DNA of 12,460 nucleotides, from the NCBI GenBank assembly GCA_910592205.1, contig CAJVPJ010001085.1:1-12460 (forward strand), read 5' to 3'. The first letter of the stretch is position 1; each line of letters opens with the position of its first letter. Shown here piece by piece: positions 1-6,078 of this stretch. Source of the stretch: Paraglomus occultum. Taxonomy: Eukaryota > Glomeromycota > Glomeromycetes > Paraglomerales > Paraglomeraceae. Below the pieces are notes generated by a model. The model did not search any database. It had not been told where the DNA came from and was given only the letters and a program-made list of their open reading frames with translations. Both the position numbers and the translations under genes were made by a program.

Positions 1-27
1 GTTGGTGTTGGTGTTAATGCTCGTTTA

Positions 28-183
28 CTAATAATTTCCGTTTCTCTTGATAAATTTCATAAGTATTTTTTTTCTTGATCTAGACATTCCTGGAGTATTG
101 GTTTTAAAAATGTAAGGGGCAATTTTTTCCCCTTGAGCTTTTTTTAAAATGCTTCTAATGGTGCTGTAATTTTTGTTTTTCAT
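28..183 (-). CDS. Candidate small lysine-rich protein, 51 residues, unknown
   Basis: A minus-strand frame runs from an ATG at 183 to a TAG at 28-30. The start context is CCACCATGA, close to the ideal eukaryotic initiation context. The product is strongly basic, beginning MKNKNYSTIRSILKK and ending FIKRNGNY. It has no signal peptide, membrane segment or motif that I recognise. It may instead be one exon of a longer minus-strand gene continuing left of the window, because the bases beyond the stop (ACC/AAC repeats) could also be read as coding. The length is short enough to occur by chance in AT-rich DNA. Confidence 0.22.
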   Translation of the reverse strand: MKNKNYSTIRSILKKAQGEKIAPYIFKTNTPGMSRSRKKILMKFIKRNGNY

Positions 184-278
184 GGTGGATTTTATGTGAA
201 TTAGTTTTATATTAATAGTTTTTATATAGTAATAGAGAATATTAATATAGGATTAAGATTGATAAATTTTCGTGATAA

Positions 279-338
279 ATTTCGGACGCGTGAATCTATT
301 TCGGACATGTGGGTATGGGATCTATTTTGGACATAGTG
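279..338. repeat. Three spaced copies of ATTT(C/T)GGAC
   Basis: Near-copies start at 279 (ATTTCGGACGCGTG), 298 (ATTTCGGACATGTG) and 324 (ATTTTGGACATAGTG). The spacing is 19 and 26 bases, so this is a loose tandem array rather than a strict satellite. No function is evident. Confidence 0.5.
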
Positions 339-396
339 TAAGGTAGAGACATTTATCAGGTAATTCTTATGAGCCAAAATGTTCGATATGCCCCCG

Positions 397-640
397 GGGT
401 AGGTAACTCCAGCAATAATAAGAAGCCTACCCATCAAGGAGAGTATGTGGTTGGGATATTTGACTTCAGAAATATTATATAATAATTATGGAAGAAGAAT
501 ACTCTTTTAATGATATGTTTTCTCGGGTAGATAACTTCAGTGATATATTATAAGAAAAAATGAAAAAATCTACCCATTTCAATAACGTATACTTCAAGGT
601 GTAGTCTTTTGCGGAAATATATAATAAATATGGCAGAAGA
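397..640 (+). repeat. Diverged tandem duplication (~130-140 bases), each unit with a hairpin and a short ATG frame
   Basis: Unit 1 has the inverted pair GGGTAGG (397-403) and CCTACCC (426-432). Further on come the words CTTCAGAAATATTATATAAT and an ATG at 488 reading MEEEYSFNDM, stopping at 551-553. Unit 2 has GGGTAGAT (525-532) and ATCTACCC (568-575). Further on come GCGGAAATATATAATAAAT and an ATG at 630 reading MAEDYKLPSC. The order of parts is the same in both units, and the two frames open alike (M-E/A-E-E/D-Y). The similarity is weak over the full length, so the duplication is either old or confined to these blocks. The second frame stays open to 839 but becomes repetitive and compositionally odd, so I do not call it a gene. 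Confidence 0.4.
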
Positions 641-886
641 CTATAAACTGCCTTCTTGCATAATCCATGGTCAGATTACATTTTTCGATTGTATTTACGC
701 GACATATCAGATAGTATTAATTGACAGCATAATTACATGCGTAGATTGCATACATATCGACAACATATATATAGCATACCTAAGCATGTTTACAATATAC
801 CCGATAGCATATACTCTGGCTATTTGCATCCATAAATGACGACATATGATGCGTGGCCTAAAATGTAAAATGTACCCGATGTTTAG

Positions 887-1267
887 ACTATAATAGTCTC
901 AGATGTGACGTATGTTTACAAAATTAACAAGTTCATAAGTTATAAATGTGCACCATTATTACTTTTCAAAGTGTCATCGGTCGCACTGGCCAATTTTACA
1001 GTCATGTCATAATAGGCTCTCATTTATGTCACATAATAGAATGTTCACTTTGTCTTGGTTTTGTTGCAGCATGCTCCATATATGATGACAGGAATTAATT
1101 CTGGGCTTTACGACGAAGATCTTTTATATAAAAACTTTACAGTGGCAACGTTGAAAGTGTGGAACAGACCTCATTTTTTAACGCAAGCGACTGAAGGTTG
1201 TGCGACCATTGAGAAATGCTTCTCGATCATTATTTTGGCATCTTCAGAATTTTCATGCATAGCTTAA
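887..1267 (+). CDS. Candidate two-exon gene fragment, unknown product, no start found
   Basis: Exon A (887-1000) follows an AG acceptor (GATGTTTAG) and is open for 38 codons. A 69-base intron (1001-1069) would start GTCATG, a weak donor, and end in the strong acceptor TTGGTTTTGTTGCAG. Exon B (1070-1267) continues in the same frame for 65 codons to TAA. Exon B reads like real protein (begins HAPYMMTGINSGLYDED, later LKVWNRPHFLTQ), and the intron length matches those of the vWA gene in this window. I do not recognise the family. No start codon or convincing upstream exon is visible, so it may be a truncated or dead gene. An ATG at 1055 would also open exon B without splicing. Confidence 0.3.
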
Positions 1268-1378
1268 TATGGAAGTTCGAAGACCGCTGTACAGTCAGTC
1301 TCGATAAGTCGGCCAACAGTATCCCACCTCAAATGAGAGAAGGCCGACTTATCTGAATCACGTGATTTAAGATATACA

Positions 1379-1875
1379 TTACATTAACACAATAATATAA
1401 TTACGTTGTAAAATAAAATAAACGCCATTAATAATGAATTTAAAAGGAAGCAAAAATAAGATACCTTTGATTGGAACTAAATCACCCTTAATTAATTCAT
1501 GATCTTGCAGACTAGCTTGTCTTAGAGAATTGACTTGTTTTCTCCTTATCTGACGTAAATCTTTCATTCCTGACAACACAGAACTGCTTACATTCACGTT
1601 ATTCGATTGCTGTAAATAGTTCAGTAAATTTTGGATGCTTTCCAAAGCAGTTTATGTGAAACCGATGGACATTTGTCTTCTTCCGCTTCTTCTTCATTTT
1701 CAATAGTATCCTGAATTGCACCGAGAATTTCATGTCATCAATTACTTGAGTTGCCTATGGCAGACATATTTATCATATCATTGCCATTATGAGTATTTGT
1801 GTAGCCAATTTGTAAAGTAATTTTATTGGACAATTCATCATCGTACAGGATGTGGTTCGCGAAACTATATTACGT
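1379..1875 (-). pseudogene. Pogo-like (DDE) transposase C-terminal remnant, broken
   Basis: Read on the minus strand from about 1875, the frame includes HILYDDELSNKI. It hits two adjacent TGA stops (1740-1735), then continues in the same frame with EILGAIQDTIENEEEAEEDK and CPSVSHK. A frameshift at 1649-1650 is followed by ALESIQNLLNYLQQS, and the frame stays open until 1379. A serine/acid-rich linker followed by a helical 'leading to ALxxIQxLLxYLQQ' segment is typical of the tail of pogo/Tigger/jerky transposases. The catalytic core and DNA-binding half are absent. A GTATCT donor after LVPIK could mark an old intron. Disruption by two stops, one frameshift and a truncation makes function very unlikely. 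Confidence 0.6.
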
Positions 1876-1876
1876 A

Positions 1877-2065
1877 CAGTCGCACCTCCATAAAAGAACC
1901 CTCTATAAAAAAACGTCATATGAAAACCTCTTCACAAGAACATTGCATCAAAGACCCAATTATTATTAAACTTATAAAAAAACCTCTATAAAAGAACACC
2001 TCTTCATAAGAACTTTTTTTTCAAAAAATCACTATGGTCCCAACTTGGTTCTTAAATAGAGGTGC
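1877..2065. mobile_element. MITE copy A, right terminus truncated
   Basis: The element starts CAGTCGCACCTCCATAAAAG after a TA (1875-1876). It matches the complete copy at 4595-4793 almost base for base, with a handful of substitutions and a small length difference in an A-run. The match ends at GGTGC (2065); the last six bases of the expected end and the flanking TA are missing. It has no coding capacity. It lies inside the decayed pogo-like element, against the broken transposase frame, so it arrived later. Confidence 0.8.
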
Positions 2066-2114
2066 ATAAATTGTCACGTGAAAACGACTTATCGAGACAC
2101 ATCCGACTAAGATA

Positions 2115-2714
2115 CAGTCAAGCCTCTTTATACCGATACGAGTGGCATCGCCATTTACATCGGTATAATCAGAAGCCCTCTTTATAATGATATTGTTTAT
2201 GGAAACCTCATTATATCGGTATAACAAATAAATAATAACACCATATCTATTTTGAAATAAGGATTTTTATTTCATCACATACTTATGAGTTAATAAAACT
2301 ATCCATTGTTGATTGTTTCTTTTTTGACACATAATAAGCCCACAATTGACTGCACTTTACGCAATTCTAATATCATTTTAACATCAGAAGCAAAATCCTC
2401 GGGAGGATTTTTAATACCAGGTCGAATTAGAATTGAATTCAAGAAACAAACCAATCAATACAAATTCACGTGTATCCTACTGAGACAAGTTGATTGGTCA
2501 ATTTTAGTGTTATCAGTATAATCAGAAAAAATTTCATATTAACCGTTCCGAAGATTTTATCGGTATAGCTAATAAAGAGATTTATTCGAGTTTAAGGAAA
2601 GCACGACTTTTTAACTATTCTCATTATCGTTCGGTATAAGCAGTTATCGGTATAAGAATATCGGGATGAGAATTACATAGGTTGAAAAAAATTTTGGTAT
2701 CGGGACCGACTGTG
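2115..2714. mobile_element. Nonautonomous pogo-like element with CCGATA/TATCGG subterminal arrays
   Basis: The left end is TA then CAGTCAAGCCTCTTTATACC. The right end reads GGTATCGGGACCGACTG followed by TG and TA. Both ends share CAGTC but diverge after that. Inside each end the word TTATACCGATA, or its complement TATCGGTATAA, recurs several times (about 2138, 2160, 2212, 2557, 2632, 2648), in opposite orientations at the two ends. The middle holds a perfect 9-2-9 inverted repeat (2392-2411) and a 9-base inverted pair containing CCAAT (2450-2458 and 2490-2498). No credible coding frame is present. The imperfect right terminus suggests it is old. Confidence 0.55.
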
Positions 2715-3088
2715 TAATACAAATCATAAAAGACGTAGCTATGACTACTTTGAAAAACTTGCACTAGATTTTAGATTTCAAACAGACCTGGTAAATTTAT
2801 CTTGGGACACCCCTGCAGACAGTAACCCCTGAGCTTGTGGCTAAAAAAATGTGTACAACCATAATTACCGCGGAGAACATTCTCTATTGTTCTCTACTGT
2901 TCTGCAACATTTCTCACTAGATAAATCACTCTGATGGCTAAAAAGATTATTTCTCAAGTAGCAGCACAGCGGATACCGGCATTAGTTACTCCTCATAACT
3001 AACTGATAAAACTTCCAAAATTGCACTTATTAAATTACTTTTCTGGCCGTTAGACTATCTGCAAAATAAATAATAAACACCAGTCAGG
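2715..3088. other. Spacer upstream of the 393-residue gene
   Basis: No gene is visible here. A short internal near-repeat, CTATTGTTCT then CTACTGTTCT, lies at about 2882-2902. The segment probably contains the upstream promoter region of the 3145 gene. Confidence 0.4.
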
Positions 3089-3097
3089 AATAAAAAG
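3089..3097 (+). promoter_or_regulatory. TATA-like box for the 3145 gene
   Basis: AATAAAAAG lies 48 bases before the ATG at 3145. That leaves room for transcription to start around 3120 with a short leader. It is a degenerate TATA box, so this is a positional inference. Confidence 0.35.
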
Positions 3098-3144
3098 CTG
3101 GCAACACACAGTAGTTTAGCTTTAACAATCATATAGTAATAGTC

Positions 3145-4326
3145 ATGATTTCCTCATACCCGGATGGGGACAGCTCCCCGTATGGGCACCCGGGTGTCTT
3201 ATCCGCCTCTCCGTCATCAGATATTCATAAACTTGGAAGCAAACGGGTGCGCGAAAATGATTTTATGCAAGTTGAGTTCGCAACGAAAAAAATTAGGTAT
3301 GCAAATTATGCGAGTAGAGGGAATATGACAGATCATATGGATAATGATTTCACAATTAACCGGAGCACTGGTAACGCAGCGCAAGCAACAACAGCAACAG
3401 CCGCTGCTATCCCTCGCGCGCCAATATCCTCCTCCTCGTGTCACTGCTACTCCACGAATCACTTGTCCGAGCCTTTGCCAATGGTCAACGACTTATCTTC
3501 ACCGCGATTAGTTGATCTATCTACGGGCGAGACTCTCGAAGCAGTTAACACCGATACAATCATGAGCACACGAAGAAAAGGTAATAAGCGTACTATTGAT
3601 CAAGTAAATGAAAGTAGGAGAGGTGAACGTGTTATAAAGACTTTGATGATTGGCGACATGGGAGAGGATAGAAAAACGAAAGGAATGGATCAGCTTCAAC
3701 ATTCCCAGAACGAGTATGAAAACGATGAATGGATGTTAGACTCAACTCCCCCAGATAAGAAGTTTAGAATAAGTGCGAACATTGAACCGAGAGATTTCAT
3801 CAGTGAGGACACTGTAGAGGGATGGTTGAATGAGTCGCAACAAGTTGGAGATGCGTGCAATTATATTACTCAGGCTACTTCCTTTGTATCTGGGACGACA
3901 ATGATTTCTTCGGATCCTTCATCGCCTCATCATTCATATACGCAAGAACATTTTCCACTAACGGTTCAAAAACCGAAAAATTTGAAGCTTGCATATCACG
4001 AGGCGCTTACAAAATACATGTGTACGCAATTAGATTACATCTCATCCACTATCAACAACAGCAGGAAACAGCTCGTATTGTACTTACCACGAAATAATGT
4101 ATACTTGGGAAATCTAGAAGAAGAGGGACAAAGGTTGGTAGAGATAGATGAGAATGATGAAAATAATGAGGGAGCGAGCGAGGCTTCGAAGATTTGGGAA
4201 ATTACCGAGAATTCAAATTCACTCGACCCAAAGAGCGATATGGCTGACGATATCGAAATGAAAGACATTATGAATGAAGGTGGTGACGTTGTACATATTC
4301 AGGGTGGAGAAATGGATATTGATTGA
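3145..4326 (+). CDS. Hypothetical nuclear-type protein, 393 residues, function unknown
   Basis: This is a single uninterrupted frame from ATG 3145 (G at -3) to TGA 4324-4326. I do not recognise the family. Two basic 'KR...KK' modules stand out: SKRVREND (32-39) with TKKIRY (47-52), and NKRTIDQV (147-154) with PPDKKFRI (202-209). They resemble the paired basic clusters of nuclear localisation signals. Between them is an Ala/Thr/Ser-rich low-complexity stretch (about 76-104). A more ordered block (about 276-330) includes LKLAYHEALTKYMC and KQLVLYLPRNNVYLGNLEEE. The C-terminus (about 330-393) is highly acidic and ends GGEMDID. No signal peptide, membrane segment or catalytic motif is visible. 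Paired basic signals plus an acidic tail would suit a chromatin, transcription or nuclear transport factor, but that is inference. An AATAAA lies 65 bases after the stop. Confidence 0.75.
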   Translation: MISSYPDGDSSPYGHPGVLSASPSSDIHKLGSKRVRENDFMQVEFATKKIRYANYASRGNMTDHMDNDFTINRSTGNAAQATTATAAAIPRAPISSSSCHCYSTNHLSEPLPMVNDLSSPRLVDLSTGETLEAVNTDTIMSTRRKGNKRTIDQVNESRRGERVIKTLMIGDMGEDRKTKGMDQLQHSQNEYENDEWMLDSTPPDKKFRISANIEPRDFISEDTVEGWLNESQQVGDACNYITQATSFVSGTTMISSDPSSPHHSYTQEHFPLTVQKPKNLKLAYHEALTKYMCTQLDYISSTINNSRKQLVLYLPRNNVYLGNLEEEGQRLVEIDENDENNEGASEASKIWEITENSNSLDPKSDMADDIEMKDIMNEGGDVVHIQGGEMDID

Positions 4327-4390
4327 TAATACTTTGAGACTACAAATAGAAAATCGATTACAAACAATGGTAGTGATTTGGCAATTAATG

Positions 4391-4396
4391 AATAAA
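4391..4396 (+). terminator. Poly(A) signal of the 3145 gene
   Basis: AATAAA lies 65 bases downstream of the stop codon, in AT-rich sequence. This is the expected place for 3' end processing of this transcript. Confidence 0.55.
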
Positions 4397-4444
4397 ATAT
4401 AAGTAATTAAAGTCAGCAATTCATGTTTTTTATACGTCATTAAC

Positions 4445-4891
4445 GTGTGTATAGTGGGGACACAAGTACACATCAAACAAAAGTCGGTGCATTTCGAACA
4501 ATAATATAAGCATTACTTTATTAATAATTCAAAATTTAAGAACGCCATTTTTTAATTTGTTCTTCCGGATAAATATCAACGAATTAAATTATTACAGTCG
4601 CACCTCCATAAAAGAACCCTCTATAAAAGAACGTCATATAAAAACCTCTTCACAAGAACATTGCATCAAAGACTCAATTATCATTAAACTTATAATAAAA
4701 AAACCCTTTATAAAAGAACACCTCTTCATAAGAACTTTTTTTTTCAAAAAATCACTATGGTCCCAACTTGGTTCTTAAATAGAGGTGCGACTGTAATAGT
4801 AAGCTGAAACGATTTTTGAATAACATTTTTTCAGTAATGAAATTGAACAATCTAAATTTGATGCGTACTTGTGTCCCCCACCATAATACGA
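4445..4891. mobile_element. Element bounded by ~30-base inverted repeats, carrying a nested MITE
   Basis: The segment 4445-4477 matches the reverse complement of 4857-4891 with only a few mismatches and gaps. The perfect core is GGGGACACAAGTAC (4456-4469), answered by GTACTTGTGTCCCC (4865-4878). Between them lie about 180 bases of AT-rich sequence on either side, without a coding frame, and the complete MITE copy B. The layout is that of a small nonautonomous DNA transposon into which the MITE later inserted. A clear target-site duplication at the outer edges is not obvious, so the class is unassigned. Confidence 0.55.
4595..4793. mobile_element. MITE copy B, complete, with TA target-site duplication
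   Basis: This is a 199-base element with TA on both sides (4593-4594 and 4794-4795). The ends are inverted repeats of about 24 bases with three mismatches: CAGTCGCACCTCCATA at the left, and CAGTCGCACCTCTATT as the complement of the right. The body is built from repeats of a phrase like CCTCTATAAAAGAAC: several direct copies in the left and middle parts and one inverted copy (GTTCTTAAATAGAGG) at the right end. It encodes no protein. TA duplication and CAGTC termini fit mobilisation by a pogo/Tc1-mariner transposase encoded elsewhere. Confidence 0.85.
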
Positions 4892-5134
4892 TAAACAAAC
4901 GTGGAAACTTAATTTGATCAAGTAGAAAATAGTATTCAAAACCTAATAATAATTAATTTAAAAATCTTAGTTATTGAACTGAATCAATTCCCTATTTCCG
5001 TAAAATAGTCTCCGGTAATGGAATAAAACAGAAACCAGCTTGTTGAGGGAAGGGAGGGAAGCAATTCAGTAAGACCATGACGCGGATGAATCATGTAAAA
5101 GAATACATATCAAGCAAGCATTGAGGCGAGCCCC
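4892..5134. other. Spacer, nothing recognised
   Basis: I see no gene, repeat or signal that I can support in this stretch. It could include the 3' part of the small minus-strand candidate beginning at 5414. Confidence 0.4.
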
Positions 5135-5414
5135 TTATGAATAAGAAATAGACATGCCTACAATACAAGAAGTTACTGGGATGTATAAGCGTGCAATTAT
5201 AAATATGTTAGTGCAAACTAATCGGTGAAGCAGTCTGACTCTACAGGCAATATGTTTAAGCGCATGATAAGACAATACATATAAAATGGTAGTGGCGCCA
5301 TTCCGTGTCGTTGTTTATCCATTAGAGTTCTCCAAACTGTCCATATGCGATACGTCTCACATCGAAACAGTGTAGGTTAGCATCGTCGTATTTGAACCGA
5401 ACAGTCTTATCCAT
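5135..5414 (-). CDS. Candidate two-exon small protein, 60 residues, unknown
   Basis: Exon 1 would run from ATG 5414 to 5338 and reads MDKTVRFKYDDANLHC then FDVRRIAYGQ. A 97-base intron (5337-5241) starts GTTTGG and ends TTGCCTGTAG. Exon 2 (5240-5135) keeps the frame and stops at TAA. The donor resembles intron 5 of the neighbouring vWA gene (GTTTGT). Without splicing, the first frame simply ends after 30 residues at 5322. Exon 1 looks protein-like. Exon 2 is hydrophobic (TNIFIIARLYIPV) and could be a membrane segment. I recognise neither. The splice model is my reconstruction and is weak. Confidence 0.22.
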
Positions 5415-5919
5415 CGTTTGTAACGGAGACAATTCATTTCCAAATTATGAGTCGAACTTGTCAAGTCCCAAATAAACCTTAGACTTTTGTTCACAATCAC
5501 AGGTAAAAAGGTAGTATTTTAGATGAAGAATTAATGTGACAAGTGCGTAAGATTTTATTATTATTGTTATTTAATTTAATCGACAAAAACGTGATGTCGT
5601 TGCCATAAACGCTACGAACAGCCGATTGAAAAAAATGAATGGGGCGGAAATTTTTCAAAGAACAATTCGGTGTTAATAACAAATTGACAAATTAGGCAAA
5701 TTTAAATTTTTTAATCTAAATTACCAAAATTTTGTTCTCTTCAACCAAACTTTTATTAAAGTCTTTTTATAATGAAACTACTTTATGATAATAATAACGA
5801 TAATGAATTTATTCCCTACTGGACAAAAACTTGTGAGGTTCAGCTAAACTATGACCTGTGTACTGAGTAGTTAACAAGTAAATAATAAATAAGGGTGCCT
5901 TCATGAACATAATCATTGC
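5415..5919. other. AT-rich spacer, nothing recognised
   Basis: There is no supported gene or repeat. The part nearest 5920 is the presumed region just beyond the 3' end of the vWA transcript. Confidence 0.4.
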
Positions 5920-5935
5920 TTTATTGTAATTTATT
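5920..5935 (-). terminator. Two AATAAA poly(A) signals for the vWA gene
   Basis: On the minus strand, AATAAA occurs at 5935-5930 and 5925-5920, about 145-160 bases after the stop codon at 6081-6079. Either could direct 3' end formation of the vWA transcript. Confidence 0.5.
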
Positions 5936-6078
5936 GTTTCGTGAATATAAACTTGCCTCAGATGACAAACAAGACTCCACATAAGGAAGTAATGGGATTG
6001 AGATACTAGATATTAAATACTCTTACTATATAATAATATGTGGTTTTGCAAATTTATAATATATAGCAGAAACATGAG

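Larger units (their letters stand above)
1292..2108. mobile_element. Decayed pogo/Tigger-like DNA transposon with a nested MITE
   Basis: The left end is CAGTCAGTCTCGATAAGTCG, preceded by TA. The right end contains the exact reverse complement of the inner 14 bases (CGACTTATCGAGAC, 2085-2098) and then a diverged terminus. Inside both ends lies the palindrome TCACGTGA (1358-1365 and 2074-2081). The interior encodes the remains of a transposase C-terminus on the minus strand. Most of the element is missing: the gap is where the 1877-2065 MITE sits. TA-flanked ends starting CAGTC plus this transposase tail fit the pogo branch of Tc1/mariner elements. It cannot move on its own. Confidence 0.6.

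Noticed and set aside
609-839. 76-codon plus-strand frame
   Set aside because: After the first dozen codons it is Ile/Tyr/Cys-rich AT sequence with internal repeats, typical of noncoding DNA.
2306-2521. 71-codon plus-strand frame inside the 2115 element
   Set aside because: It spans the element's internal palindromes and repeats and resembles no protein.
4557-4778. 73-codon plus-strand frame over MITE copy B
   Set aside because: It is the translation of the iterated MITE phrase; the peptide is a repeat artefact.
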